Positions 33,130 to 41,919 are shown, numbered from the stretch's first letter. The stretch: DNA of 64,000 bases from Microbacterium sp. zg-Y818 (GCF_030246905.1 NZ_CP126741.1:1922001-1986000), one strand, 5' to 3'. Notes: a model not told the origin generated them from the letters alone. Translations and numbers: made by a program.

Positions 33130-33953
33130 GCGAAACCTCCGGCGCCCCGGGGCAGAAAGTCGTCGAGCCGGCGGGATGCCGCGACGAGCTGCGCCGTGTA
33201 CGGGTCGCGGGGCGCGGCGAGGATCCGCGCGGTGTCGCCCAGCTCCACCTGTCGTCCGTCGCGCATCACCAGCACCCGGTCGGCGATGCCCGAGACGACG
33301 GGAAGGTCGTGGCTGATGAACACCAGCGTCATCCCGCGTTCGGTGACCTCGCGCTGCAGCAGCTCCACGATGCCCGCCTGCACGGTGACGTCCAGCGCCG
33401 TGGTGGGCTCGTCCGCGATCAGCAGCCGGGGCCCCGCGGCCAGCGCGAGCGCGATGGCGACGCGCTGACGCTGCCCACCGGAGATCTCGTGGATGTACGA
33501 CCGGGCGACCCGCTCCGGCTCGCTCAGCTGAACGTCGGCGAGGGCGTCGAGCACGGCGCCCCGCAGCGCCTCGCCGCGGAGCCCCTTGTGGTGCGCGAAC
33601 GGCCAGGCGAGCTGCTTGCCGACCCGCATGAGGGGGTCCAGCGACGCCAAGGGCTCCTGGAACACGGCGCCCATCGTCGTGCCGCGCACCCGGTCGAGCC
33701 GCCGCGACGGGGTGCCGATGACCTCGACGACGTCGCCGCCGGTGTCCACGCGCACCGAGCCGCGCGCGGCGAGCGGGTGCCCCAGCAGCCCCAGCACGGC
33801 CAGCGCCGTGAGGGACTTGCCCGACCCCGACTCGCCGATGATCCCGAGCCGCTCGCCCGGAGCGAGCGCGACGTCGACGGCGTGCACGAGGTCGATCGGC
33901 TCGGGGCCGTCGAGGCGCACCCCGAGGTTCTCGATCGCCAGCAGCGCGGTCAT
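33126..33953 (-). CDS. dppD: Peptide/nickel ABC transporter ATP-binding protein, OppD/DppD type
   Basis: ATG at 33953 overlaps the upstream permease stop; the product is 275 aa. It shows IGESGSGKSLTALAVLGLL, the Q-loop FQEPLASLDPLMRVGKQL, the signature ISGGQRQRVAIA and LIADEPTTALDVT. This is the OppD/DppD subfamily that pairs with OppF/DppF. The usual C-terminal Cys-rich Fe-S extension of OppD is absent; the protein ends at the PYTAQLVAASRRL region, so it is slightly short. It lies second from the end of the operon. Confidence 0.92.
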   Translation of the reverse strand: MTALLAIENLGVRLDGPEPIDLVHAVDVALAPGERLGIIGESGSGKSLTALAVLGLLGHPLAARGSVRVDTGGDVVEVIGTPSRRLDRVRGTTMGAVFQEPLASLDPLMRVGKQLAWPFAHHKGLRGEALRGAVLDALADVQLSEPERVARSYIHEISGGQRQRVAIALALAAGPRLLIADEPTTALDVTVQAGIVELLQREVTERGMTLVFISHDLPVVSGIADRVLVMRDGRQVELGDTARILAAPRDPYTAQLVAASRRLDDFLPRGAGGFA

Positions 33954-34825
33954 CGGATGCTCCGGGAGGTCGGGTCGGCGATGTCCCGCAGACCGTCGGC
34001 CAGCAGGTTCACACCGATGATGAGGGCCACGAGCAGAATGCCGGGCAGGATCGCAGCCGTCGGGGCGACGAGCACCGTGCTCTGCGCCTCCTGCAGCATC
34101 CGCCCCCACGACGCGTTGGGCGGCGGTGATCCGAGTCCCAGGTACGACAGCGACGCCTCGGCTCCCACAGCACCGCCGAATTGCAACGCGAGCGGCACGA
34201 TGAGGGTGGGCCAGACGTTGCGCAGCACGTGCAGGCGCAGGATGCCGAGGGTTCCGGTGCCGGAGGTGCGCGCCGCGGTGACGAAGTCCATCGACATCAC
34301 CCGGGTCGCCGTGATGCGCGTCAGGCGGGCGATGACGGCGGCGCCGGCGAGTCCGATCGCGAGGATCGCGGACTCCAGCGACGCCCCCCGCCACGCGACG
34401 ATGAGCATGGCCAGCAGCAGGGTCGGGAAGGCGATGGCGATGTCGAGCAGACTCGAGATCGCGTCGTCCACCCAGCGGCGGGCGACGGCGGCGAGAAGAC
34501 CCAGCGCGATGCCGAGCACCGCAGCGATCACGACCGACCCGAAGCCGACGGCCAGCGCCAGTCGCGCGCCGATCATCAGCTGCGTGAACAGGTCGCGGCC
34601 GAGCCGGTCGGTGCCGGCCCAGTGCTCGGCCGAGGGCGGCTGCAGGCGGCCACCGCCGGTGTCGGCGTACTCGAACGGGGTCCACACGAGCGAGACGATG
34701 CCGATGGCGGCGATGAGGCCGAAGAGCGCTCCGCCAACGGCGAGGTTGATCGACCGGCGCGCGCGGCGGCGGCCGGGCGGCACGACGGGGGCCGGCGCGG
34801 TGGTCGGGAGCATCGTGGCGCTCAT
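33950..34825 (-). CDS. dppC: Peptide ABC transporter permease, DppC/OppC type
   Basis: ATG at 34825 overlaps the DppB stop; the product is 291 aa. An Arg-rich N-terminus precedes the first membrane helix, then the family HWAGTDRLGRDLFTQLMIGAR segment, five further helices and the EAA-type loop AARTSGTGTLGILRLHVLRNV. It forms half of the transmembrane channel with the DppB-type permease. Stop and start overlaps on both sides show tight translational coupling. Confidence 0.92.
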   Translation of the reverse strand: MSATMLPTTAPAPVVPPGRRRARRSINLAVGGALFGLIAAIGIVSLVWTPFEYADTGGGRLQPPSAEHWAGTDRLGRDLFTQLMIGARLALAVGFGSVVIAAVLGIALGLLAAVARRWVDDAISSLLDIAIAFPTLLLAMLIVAWRGASLESAILAIGLAGAAVIARLTRITATRVMSMDFVTAARTSGTGTLGILRLHVLRNVWPTLIVPLALQFGGAVGAEASLSYLGLGSPPPNASWGRMLQEAQSTVLVAPTAAILPGILLVALIIGVNLLADGLRDIADPTSRSIR

Positions 34826-35799
34826 GCGACGGCCTTCACCCGGCGGTTGCCCGACAGCGAATCGCGCAGGCGCGGGTCGATGATGCGCTGCAGCACGTCG
34901 GCGATGAATCCCAGCACCAGCACGAGCGCGGTGGAGAACAGCAGCACGCCCTGCACGCTGGGGAAGTCCTGCTCCTTGATGCCGACGAGCAGCATGTCGC
35001 CGAGCCCCGGCAGCGCGAACACGCGCTCGATGATGACGGCTCCCACGAAGGTCGTCGACAGCTGGATCGCGAGGATCGAGATGAGCGGCACGACGGCGTT
35101 GCGCACCCCGTGGCGCCACAGCGCCGTTGCGAAGCTCTGCCCGGTCGCTCGTGCTGCGCGCAGGTACTGCTGCCCGAGGATGTCGAGCGTCGCGCTGCGG
35201 ACGTACCGGGCGAGGTCGCTGCCGGCGACGATCGCGATCGTGATCACCGGCAGGGTCAGGGCGTAGAGCGCGGCACCGGGATCCTCCCAGTCGGTGCGCG
35301 GGAACCCCCCGGCCGGGAACACCCGCCACCCGAGCGACAGGACGGCCACGAGCAGGATGCCGACCCAGAAGACCGGGATCGCGCCACCCAGCTGCGACAC
35401 CGCCGAGAACGCCGTGCCGTACCAGGTGCGCGACTTCCAGGCGGCGAAGAAGCCCACCGGCACCGCGATCAGCACCGAGAGCGCGAACGACAGCAGCGTC
35501 AGCGGCAGGGTGACGTTCATGCGCCGGACGATCTCATCGCCGACGTTCAGGTGGTTGGTGAACGACTGGCCGAGGTCGAACGACAGCAGCTGCCCGACGT
35601 ACGACAGGAACTGTTCCCAGATCGGCCGGTCCACCCCCAGGCGGGCGGCGGCCGCGGCGATCTCGGCATCCGTCGCCCCCACCGAGATCAGGGCGAAGAC
35701 GGGGTTTCCCAGCACCCGGAGCACGACGAACAGGATCGTCACCGCCAGCGCGAACGCCAGCAGCAGCAATCCTGTCCGTCGAAGCAGGTACCGGGTGAT
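34822..35799 (-). CDS. dppB: Peptide ABC transporter permease, DppB/OppB type, unusual start codon
   Basis: The conserved product is 325 aa with six membrane helices, the periplasmic loop LGVDRPIWEQFLSYV and the EAA loop RAARATGQSFATALWRHGVRNA. Its natural N-terminus would be TRYLLRRTGLLL, but no ATG, GTG or TTG precedes it after the binding-protein stop; the next in-frame standard start lies about 200 bases upstream inside the other gene. An ATC at 35799-35797 is placed exactly right, 7 bases after GAAGG. AUC initiation is rare, so a sequence error is an alternative. TTG further in would remove the charged N-terminus. Confidence 0.85.
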   Translation of the reverse strand: MTRYLLRRTGLLLLAFALAVTILFVVLRVLGNPVFALISVGATDAEIAAAAARLGVDRPIWEQFLSYVGQLLSFDLGQSFTNHLNVGDEIVRRMNVTLPLTLLSFALSVLIAVPVGFFAAWKSRTWYGTAFSAVSQLGGAIPVFWVGILLVAVLSLGWRVFPAGGFPRTDWEDPGAALYALTLPVITIAIVAGSDLARYVRSATLDILGQQYLRAARATGQSFATALWRHGVRNAVVPLISILAIQLSTTFVGAVIIERVFALPGLGDMLLVGIKEQDFPSVQGVLLFSTALVLVLGFIADVLQRIIDPRLRDSLSGNRRVKAVA

Positions 35800-35801
35800 C
35801 G

Positions 35802-37316
35802 CTACGCCTTCGTGATGTCGTACACGTAGAAGAGGGAGTTCAGTCCATTCTCCGGCACGCCGCTCACACCCTCCGCCGCGATGCGCAGCTGCGGGTTCAG
35901 GTAGAGCCAGACGCTCGCGGCGTCGTCGGAGATCTGCTGGTTCGCCTTCGCGATCAGCTCGGTCTGCTCCTCGACGGTGGATGCCGCCTCGGACTGAGCC
36001 AGCCACGTCTGCACGTCGGCGTTGTCGTAGCCCCAGTAGAAGTCGGGGTTGCCGTAGAAGTTGATGTCACGGTCGTTGACGTGGCCCTGCAGGGTCGCCT
36101 CGAAGTTCTTGTCCGTGTAGACCTTCTGGTACCACTCGTCGTCGGTGATGATGTTGATCTCCACCGTCACGCCGACCTTCGCCAGCTCGGACTTGAGGAA
36201 CTCCGCGACTGTGGAGTGCACGCCCGAGTCGGGGGTGTCGATCGTGAAGGTGAATCCGTCGGCGTAGCCGGCGTCGGCGAGCAGCTGCTCGGCCAGGGCG
36301 GGGTCGTACGGGTTGTTGTCGGCGAGGTCGAGGTACCACGGCTCCGACGGCGGCACCATCGAGCCGATCAGCTCGCCGCGGCCGTCCCAGATGGCGTCGA
36401 GCAGCTTCTCGCGGTCGATCGCGGAGTACAGCGCCTTGCGCACGGCAGCGTCGTTGAAGGGTGCGATCCGGGTGTTCAGACCCAGCAGCTCCTTCGTCGT
36501 CGAGGTGCCCTCGATGATCTGGAAGCCGGCCGATTCGAACTCGGCGAGGCTGTCGGGGTTCGACTGGCTCGTGACGAGGTCGACGGCGCCGGTCAGCAGC
36601 GCGTTGTTCAGCGCGGTCGGGTCGGCGTAGTACTGGTACACGACGCCGCCGTTGGCGGGTGCGTCACCCCAGTAGTCGTCGTTGACCTCGAGGGTGATCG
36701 AGTCGCCCTTGCGGTAGTCGGCCAGGGCGTAGGGCCCGGTGCCGTCGGCGCTGGTGGTCAGCTCCCCCGCCTCGTCGTTGACGATCCAGACGTAGCCGAG
36801 GTTGTACGTGAAGCTGATCGACGGCTGGCTCAGCGTGACCGCGACGGTGGTGTCGTCGACGACCTCGACGGTGTCGATGACCTTCAGCTGGTTCTTGCGG
36901 GCGGCGATGGAATCCTCGCCCACGAAGCGCTCAAGGCTGTACTTGACGTCGTCGGCGGTCAGCGGGTCACCGGAGTGGAAAGCTGCGTCGGCGAGGGTGA
37001 AGGTGTACACCAGGCCGTCGTCGGACACCTCGGTCTCGGCAGCCAGGAGCGGCTCGACCTCGGCGTCGTCGGTGATGCGGAAGAGCCCTTCGTACACGTT
37101 GCCGGTGAAGACCTCGGTGACACCGGAGGAGCCGCCGAAGATCTGGTCGAGGTTCGTGGGCTCGTTCTGCGAGCCGATGACGATCTCGGCCGCGGCGTCG
37201 GGCTGGCCCGATCCCGACGACGAGGAGCCGCCGGAGGCGCAGCCGGCGAGCACGAGGAGGGCTGCGGATGCCATCGCGGGCGCGGCGAGATATCGGGTGA
37301 GGCGGCGTGAGGTCAC
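35802..37316 (-). CDS. dppA: Peptide ABC transporter substrate-binding lipoprotein, family 5
   Basis: The 504-aa product has a lipoprotein signal ending LAGC followed by a Gly/Ser spacer. The mature domain is a family 5 extracellular binding protein: VYEGLFRITDDAEVEPLLA, YTFTLADAAFHSGDPLTADDVKYSLER and DREKLLDAIWDGRG are typical. It binds peptides or a related solute outside the membrane and hands it to the DppBC channel. It is the first gene of the five-gene importer operon, 2 bases before the DppB-type gene. The 105 bases upstream show no clear operator. Confidence 0.93.
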   Translation of the reverse strand: MTSRRLTRYLAAPAMASAALLVLAGCASGGSSSSGSGQPDAAAEIVIGSQNEPTNLDQIFGGSSGVTEVFTGNVYEGLFRITDDAEVEPLLAAETEVSDDGLVYTFTLADAAFHSGDPLTADDVKYSLERFVGEDSIAARKNQLKVIDTVEVVDDTTVAVTLSQPSISFTYNLGYVWIVNDEAGELTTSADGTGPYALADYRKGDSITLEVNDDYWGDAPANGGVVYQYYADPTALNNALLTGAVDLVTSQSNPDSLAEFESAGFQIIEGTSTTKELLGLNTRIAPFNDAAVRKALYSAIDREKLLDAIWDGRGELIGSMVPPSEPWYLDLADNNPYDPALAEQLLADAGYADGFTFTIDTPDSGVHSTVAEFLKSELAKVGVTVEINIITDDEWYQKVYTDKNFEATLQGHVNDRDINFYGNPDFYWGYDNADVQTWLAQSEAASTVEEQTELIAKANQQISDDAASVWLYLNPQLRIAAEGVSGVPENGLNSLFYVYDITKA

Positions 37317-37421
37317 GTCGGGTCCTTTGCTGTGGGGGGCGACGGCAAGAACTGCCGGATTGGGGGAGGTCGGTCAGAGGGGGAACCGACTCGAGAGGGG
37401 AAGGTCAGAGGGGGGAGTCGC

Positions 37422-38174
37422 TCAGAGGGTGAAGCCGTCGGCGAAGCGCACGCGCTTCTCCCCGGCACGCACCGCGAACGGCAGCCGGTTCTGCACCGGA
37501 GGCAGCGGACAGTTCATCTGGTTCGAGAACCCGCACGGCGGCACGGTCGCGCGGTTGAAGTCGACCGTCAGTGCGACGCTGTCGCCGGGGCGCAGGTCGC
37601 GCGATTCGGCAGGGCGGTCCAGAAACAGGAAGCGCCCGGCGCCGTACGTCTCCGTGCCGTTGGTGCGGTCGCCGAAGACGAGCTGCAGCTTGGCGGTGCC
37701 GCCGTAGACGGTGTCGAACGCGTTCAGGCGGTACTCGGTGCCGTCGACGGAGAACACCAGGTCTCCGGACACCGGCAGGCCACGGGTGGCGCCGGCATCC
37801 TTGATGTGCTCGAACGGCACGACGCGCTGCTCGTCGACAAGTTCGAAGCGTCCTTCGAGCACCCAGGCCGGGTCGTACGGGTAGCGCTCGATGTCCTCGA
37901 AGGCCTGCTGTGCAGGAGAATCCCGCCGCCAGATGCGGTAGCCCTCCTGCGGCAGCCCGGTGTCGATGTCGGTGCGCTGCAGCCGTGTGAAGATCGCGTC
38001 GTCGGGCTGGCCCACGCGGGCCGCGGCCTCGTCGACCGGGGGCTCGCCGGGAGCGGACCAGTGCGTGAGCACGAGCGAGAGGGCGCCCTGCGGGGCGGTG
38101 ACGGTCTCGCGACGGGCGCGCGCCCACTGGGCGTAGGCGTCGGACGCGGTCGGAATCGTTTCAGTGCTCACCAT
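37422..38174 (-). CDS. DUF1684-family protein
   Basis: The 250-aa product matches the DUF1684 layout: an acidic helical start, W.RDSPAQQAF region, GRFELVDEQRVVPFEH, VYGGTAKLQLVFGDRTNG and a C-terminal catalytic-looking DFNRATVPPCGFSNQMNCPLPP with two Cys. No signal peptide or membrane helix is seen. DUF1684 proteins are widespread and lack a demonstrated reaction. It lies 105 bases downstream of the peptide importer operon start on the same strand, so it may be transcribed ahead of that operon, but no functional link is known. Confidence 0.8.
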   Translation of the reverse strand: MVSTETIPTASDAYAQWARARRETVTAPQGALSLVLTHWSAPGEPPVDEAAARVGQPDDAIFTRLQRTDIDTGLPQEGYRIWRRDSPAQQAFEDIERYPYDPAWVLEGRFELVDEQRVVPFEHIKDAGATRGLPVSGDLVFSVDGTEYRLNAFDTVYGGTAKLQLVFGDRTNGTETYGAGRFLFLDRPAESRDLRPGDSVALTVDFNRATVPPCGFSNQMNCPLPPVQNRLPFAVRAGEKRVRFADGFTL

Positions 38175-38250
38175 GACAGGTAACCAAACGCGGTCACCCT
38201 TCAGAAATTCCGTTTCCGCGTGTTTCCGTGAGACAGATTGCGCGATCGGG

Positions 38251-39018
38251 CTATTCCGACACTGCAGCGGCGACGTGCTCGGCGAACGCGACGTACGCTT
38301 CGGGACCGTCGGCGGAGGTGACCGCCCGCAGCACGACCTCGTCCACGACGGACTCGTACGCCGCCACCGCGCTCCCGAGGTCCGCCGCGCTGTCGATGAC
38401 GGTCGCGTGCGGCGCCAGCCCGAGCCGCGCGAAGTTGGCGGCGTAGCTCGGGAACCCGGCGTAGCGATCCGTCTCGGCGCGCAGCCGCGGGTCCGCAGCG
38501 GGGTCGACGGAGGCGCGCACGTACAGCGCGACGTGGGCGTTGGCCGCGTCCGCGTGGGCGGCGATCGTCTGCCGCGCGGCCGTTTCGGGGTCGAGCCAGC
38601 TCAGCAGCAGGCCGTCCGCCGTCCGCACGCCGAGCCGCCGCATGCGAGGGCCCAGCGCCCCGACGACGACACGCGCCGCGGTGGTCTCCCGCAGCGCCTC
38701 CGCGGCGCGGCCGACGGCGTCCAGCGCCCCCGCGCGCAGCTGTCCCGACCCGATGCCGAGCACCAGTCGCTCCTGCGGCAGTCCGAGTCTCGTCACCGTC
38801 GCGGCGATCTCGGGGGCCGCACGGCGGTCCACGGGAAGCACGCCGGTTGCCAGCACCAGGTGCTCGGTCACCGCGGCAGCCGCCGCCAGCACCTCGAGCG
38901 CGTCGGCGTGCGGAGTGTCGTTGACCCACAGCGCGTGGAAACCGCCCCGTTCGAGCACGGGCGCCAGCCGCGCCGCGACCTCGGGTCCTGCGGCGGCGGC
39001 GATGCCGATCGACAGCAT
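38251..39018 (-). CDS. Luciferase-like (LLM) flavin-dependent oxidoreductase
   Basis: The 255-aa product shows the TIM-barrel features of LLM-class, F420- or FMN-linked oxidoreductases: LERGGFHALWVNDTPHADALEVLAAAAAVT, LATGVLPVDRRAAPEIAATV, ERLVLGIGSGQ and RTADGLLLSW. It is shorter than average (about 300 aa), with the cofactor-binding region retained. Actinobacterial members often use F420. The substrate is unknown. It follows a DoxX-family gene by 1 base, so the two are co-transcribed. Confidence 0.8.
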   Translation of the reverse strand: MLSIGIAAAAGPEVAARLAPVLERGGFHALWVNDTPHADALEVLAAAAAVTEHLVLATGVLPVDRRAAPEIAATVTRLGLPQERLVLGIGSGQLRAGALDAVGRAAEALRETTAARVVVGALGPRMRRLGVRTADGLLLSWLDPETAARQTIAAHADAANAHVALYVRASVDPAADPRLRAETDRYAGFPSYAANFARLGLAPHATVIDSAADLGSAVAAYESVVDEVVLRAVTSADGPEAYVAFAEHVAAAVSE

Positions 39019-39019
39019 G

Positions 39020-39427
39020 TCAGCTCCTCTCCTGTGGCGCGGTCGCCCACAGCGCCCACGCCACGAGCACCGGCTGCAGCAGCAGTCGCAGCAGGCGCGC
39101 CCGGTCGGTGCGCAGGCCCGGGGCAGGCCGGCGGGTGCGCCACTGGTGGACGTTCCCCGGGAACACGGCGACGAAGAATGCCGCCACGGCCACGCCGATG
39201 CGCCGTCGCTCGCGAGGCAGGGTGACCAGCGCCGTGCCCAGCAGCAGCTCGGCTGCGCCGGATGCCAGGACGATCATGTCCTTGTCGGTGCGCAGCACCC
39301 GGGTCGCCCAGTCCGGCACGGCGATGCGGAAACCGCGTCGCAGCCAGAACAGGTGCGCGAGGCCCGCCGCGGCGAGCAGGCCCGCCAGCGCCCAGCGGGC
39401 GGCGGTGCGGAGGATCGACGTCGACAC
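39020..39427 (-). CDS. DoxX-family membrane protein
   Basis: The 135-aa product has four hydrophobic helices and is a close paralogue of the protein at 29414-29803; both share AHLFW or SHLFW, VPDWTTRV- or VPDWATRV-like and ERRRIGVA.AAFF.AVFPGN segments. It ends 1 base before an LLM oxidoreductase gene. The pairing with a flavin enzyme hints at a redox role in the membrane, but this is not shown by the sequence. Confidence 0.82.
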   Translation of the reverse strand: MSTSILRTAARWALAGLLAAAGLAHLFWLRRGFRIAVPDWATRVLRTDKDMIVLASGAAELLLGTALVTLPRERRRIGVAVAAFFVAVFPGNVHQWRTRRPAPGLRTDRARLLRLLLQPVLVAWALWATAPQERS

Positions 39428-39458
39428 GCCCCCATCCTGGCATCCGCCCGCGCTGAAC

Positions 39459-39920
39459 TCAGCGTCCGCCGGGAGGTCCGATGATCAGCAGCACGGTGAA
39501 CGCCACGATCACCGCGGCCAGCAGGGCCAGTCCGAACAGCAGCGGCCGGCGCAGCAGCGCACGCAGCAGCCGGTCGTGCCAGGCGCGTTCGCGGGGGTCG
39601 TCGGTCTCCTCCAGTCGCCACTGGCCGTTGAGTCGGCCGGTGCGGTTCAGCCACATCTCCACCGGGATCGTCGCGTACGGGATCACTGCGGAGATGACGG
39701 CCACGGCCGTGGGGCCGGGCGCCCATCGGTTGTTCTTGGCCACCAGGATCGCCGTCGCCCCGTAGGAGAGGAAGACGAACCCGTGAATACTGCCGCCGAT
39801 CGTCGTGGCGATGTCCAGTCCCAGCGTGGCCCGCAGGATGAGTCCGGCGATGAGCAGCGTCCACGACACCGCCTCGGCGATCGCAAGCGTGCGGAAGAGC
39901 GTCAGCGGCGTGCGGAACAT
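39459..39920 (-). CDS. DUF3817-family membrane protein
   Basis: The 153-aa product starts FRTPLTLFRTLAIAEAVSWTLL, the conserved opening of DUF3817 integral membrane proteins, followed by SIHGFVFLSYGA and two more hydrophobic segments, and ends with a fourth helix after a basic loop. Function is unknown. It lies 10 bases downstream of a MarR-type regulator gene on the same strand and is likely co-transcribed with it. Confidence 0.8.
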   Translation of the reverse strand: MFRTPLTLFRTLAIAEAVSWTLLIAGLILRATLGLDIATTIGGSIHGFVFLSYGATAILVAKNNRWAPGPTAVAVISAVIPYATIPVEMWLNRTGRLNGQWRLEETDDPRERAWHDRLLRALLRRPLLFGLALLAAVIVAFTVLLIIGPPGGR

Positions 39921-39929
39921 ACCTTCAGG

Positions 39930-40364
39930 CTAGCTGAAGGAAGCTGTCTGACCGCTGAACGGATTCTCATGCAGGCCCTGCAGCGCGCCGGTCAGCGACG
40001 GCAGCTCTGCGGTGAGCTCTGCGTCCAGCGACGCCAGCAGCGCCTCGGCTGCGGCCAGAGCGCGCTGGCCCTTGGCCGTGACGCGCAGATCGGAAGCGGC
40101 ACCGGCATGAGCGGTGGCGTCAGTCACCATGTCGTCGGCGGCGAGGGCACGCACCGCCGTGTGGGCGGTCTGCACGGTGATCTGGCTGCGTCGCGCCAGT
40201 TCGCTGAACGAGATGCCCGGCTCCGCGCCGATGTGCGCGAGGAGTGCGTACTTGCGGGTCGTCAGACCGACGGTCTTCAGCGCGGCACCCAGGCGCCCGT
40301 CCCAGATCGACGACACCGTGAGCAGGGAGATGACAGGACTGAAGGGAGGTCGCTCAGCGCCCAT
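39930..40364 (-). CDS. MarR-family transcriptional regulator
   Basis: ATG at 40364 follows GGGAGAAGACGTG; the product is 144 aa (a longer in-frame start adds 22 unconserved residues). The winged helix is clear: ALLAHIGAEPGISFSELARRSQITVQTAHTAVRALAADDMV, then the wing DLRVTAKGQRALAAAE. MarR proteins are dimeric repressors that often respond to aromatic or oxidising ligands. It probably controls itself and the membrane-protein genes downstream. No clear palindrome was found in its promoter. Confidence 0.87.
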   Translation of the reverse strand: MGAERPPFSPVISLLTVSSIWDGRLGAALKTVGLTTRKYALLAHIGAEPGISFSELARRSQITVQTAHTAVRALAADDMVTDATAHAGAASDLRVTAKGQRALAAAEALLASLDAELTAELPSLTGALQGLHENPFSGQTASFS

Positions 40365-40439
40365 CACGTCTTCTCCCTCATTCGCACCGACACTCGATGC
40401 TATCGACGCCGCACGTCGGTTCCCGCACACCGACGCGCT

Positions 40440-40589
40440 TCAGTTCCCGACGATCTGGCCGTCGCCGTCCACCATGGGCGGCGCGTCCTCGGCATCCAGC
40501 GGCGCATCGACGTCGTCGGGCTCGGCAGCATCGGTCGTGTCGGGCTCCGGGCCGGGGGTGATCGGCGGCAGGGTGCGGTCGTCATCCAT
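40440..40589 (-). CDS. Small acidic hypothetical protein
   Basis: The 49-aa product from ATG 40589 (52 aa from ATG 40598) is rich in Asp, Pro and Glu (DDVDAPLDAEDAPPMVDGDG) with no domain. Many actinobacteria carry similar short acidic proteins, but I cannot identify a function. The frame continues upstream without a better start. It could be a non-coding stretch; composition gives only weak support. Confidence 0.35.
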   Translation of the reverse strand: MDDDRTLPPITPGPEPDTTDAAEPDDVDAPLDAEDAPPMVDGDGQIVGN

Positions 40590-40695
40590 GCGGTCCATCA
40601 GAGCGCACGGCGGCGGGCGGATGCAACGACTTGACATGAAGCGGCCCCGCGGACGCGCCGCGTGGGGGCGTTCATCTGCCGTGCCGCGGTGACGG

Positions 40696-40701
40696 CATGA
40701 T
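40696..40701 (+). promoter_or_regulatory. TANNNT-like box, predicted leaderless promoter
   Basis: CATGAT ends 6 bases before the ATG at 40708, the same spacing as at four other genes in the window. Confidence 0.4.
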
Positions 40702-40707
40702 GGAGCG

Positions 40708-41214
40708 ATGACCCGCCGACTGAGCGACACGACCGCCACCCTCACCGGTATCGCCCTCCTCACACTGCCCGTCCTCGCGATGGCGCTGAAGCTGGCCTCG
40801 CTGGGCTGGATGGTCTTCGCCCTCTTCGTGACCGCGCCGCTGTGGATCATCGGATACGCCCTGCAGGTCGCGGTCGCCGTCAGCGGCTACCTGAGGTCGC
40901 GCGGCGCGCTGCGCGAGGGACCGGTCGCCACCCGCGGACTGGTGTACTCCTGGGCCACGAGCATCGCCGTCGTGTTCGCCGGCCTCTTCCTCGTCGACGG
41001 CGGCACCGGGGATCTGGGTTCGACGTTCATGCTGTGGACGGGTCTGGCCGGTGACTCGGGGGCAGCTGCCGTGTCGACCGCGGTCTTCACGCTCGCCGTC
41101 TTCGTCTGGCTGGTCACCTGGGCGTGTCTCGTCGTCGAGTGGATCCTCGCGCTGGTGCGGCGCCGCCGCGCATCGCGCGCCGCCGCCTCCCCCTCCCCCG
41201 CAACCGTCGCCTGA
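40708..41214 (+). CDS. Four-helix membrane protein, unknown
   Basis: The 168-aa product has four hydrophobic helices (ALLTLPVLAMALKLASLGWMVFALF, WIIGYALQVAVAVSGYL, TSIAVVFAGLFLV and FTLAVFVWLVTWACLVVEWILALV) and a basic Arg-rich cytoplasmic end. I recognise no family. The GDLGSTFMLWTG loop would face outward. It stands alone between an acidic small-protein gene and a convergent DUF7882-type gene. Confidence 0.7.
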   Translation: MTRRLSDTTATLTGIALLTLPVLAMALKLASLGWMVFALFVTAPLWIIGYALQVAVAVSGYLRSRGALREGPVATRGLVYSWATSIAVVFAGLFLVDGGTGDLGSTFMLWTGLAGDSGAAAVSTAVFTLAVFVWLVTWACLVVEWILALVRRRRASRAAASPSPATVA

Positions 41215-41248
41215 CCCGGACGGATCCGTCAGCCCCCGGCGGCCGGGG

Positions 41249-41581
41249 TCAACCCAGCAGGACCCGCTCGACGTCGCTATCCGACCCCTGCGGCTCGGGA
41301 ACCGCATACAGGCCACGCGGCGAGTTCGCCGTCGCGGCGAGTGCGTCGATCCAGGCACGGTTGATGCGGGGCTGGCGGCTGCCGCTGAACTTGAAGGTCA
41401 ACGAGGCCCCCGGATGGATCCACAGCGACGTACGGCCGCTCCCCAGGCTCGTGTCGTCCTTCCAGGTGAAGAAGAACCCCTCGGAGCGACGGAGTTTTGC
41501 ACCCATCACGACCTGCAGGTGGGCCAGCAGCCGATCATCGAAGGTCGCGCTGGTCTGTGAGTTGTAGGTGAACTTCCCCAT
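41249..41581 (-). CDS. DUF7882-type small conserved Microbacteriaceae protein
   Basis: The 110-aa product starts with MGKFTYN and contains the conserved core DDRLLAHLQVVMGAKLRR, then SLWIHPGASLTFKFSGSR and RAWIDALAATANSPRGL. Proteins of this type are abundant in Microbacteriaceae and are often labelled ATP-dependent DNA ligase by weak similarity, but at about 110 aa they have no ligase active site. GGAGG precedes the ATG by 5 bases. The function is unknown; it helps place the organism taxonomically. Confidence 0.78.
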   Translation of the reverse strand: MGKFTYNSQTSATFDDRLLAHLQVVMGAKLRRSEGFFFTWKDDTSLGSGRTSLWIHPGASLTFKFSGSRQPRINRAWIDALAATANSPRGLYAVPEPQGSDSDVERVLLG

Positions 41582-41658
41582 CGGGGCCTCCGGTCTGCGC
41601 GCGGCGGCGCACGAGGTCTATCTCTGTCCTAGTGAGCCGCTGCGAACGCGGCCCGCCC

Positions 41659-41919
41659 TCACAAGTCGAAGAACCCACCGAACGGGTCTTCGTCGTCCCC
41701 CGTGTCACGAGGGTCGAACTGCACCGTCTCCTCGGCGATGACGACCTCGGTGCGGGGTGAGACCAGCACCGCAACCGAACGGTTGCCCACCACAGTGAAG
41801 TCCACGAACCGGCCGCCTTCGCGGGAGGCGCTCTCCATTTGACGTCGGAGTTCGTTGAGATCCTCGCCCTGCGCCAGGAGATAGCCCTCCCCGTTGATCC
41901 GCACTTCGGTTCGAACCAT
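41659..41919 (-). CDS. Small conserved hypothetical protein
   Basis: ATG at 41919 is chosen because GGAG lies 9 bases upstream; ATG at 41928 abuts that site. The 86-aa product begins MVRTEVRINGEGYLLAQGED and ends in a very acidic tail with FGGFFDL. It looks like a small mixed alpha/beta protein. It lies 77 bases upstream of the DUF7882-type gene on the same strand, and the pair probably forms one operon. No function is recognised. Confidence 0.6.
   Translation of the reverse strand: MVRTEVRINGEGYLLAQGEDLNELRRQMESASREGGRFVDFTVVGNRSVAVLVSPRTEVVIAEETVQFDPRDTGDDEDPFGGFFDL

Noticed and set aside
41213..41252. Possible terminator with GACGGATCCGTC and flanking GGGTC arms between convergent genes
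   Set aside because: The outer arms are imperfect and the inner palindrome has no loop, so a stable terminator is not well supported.
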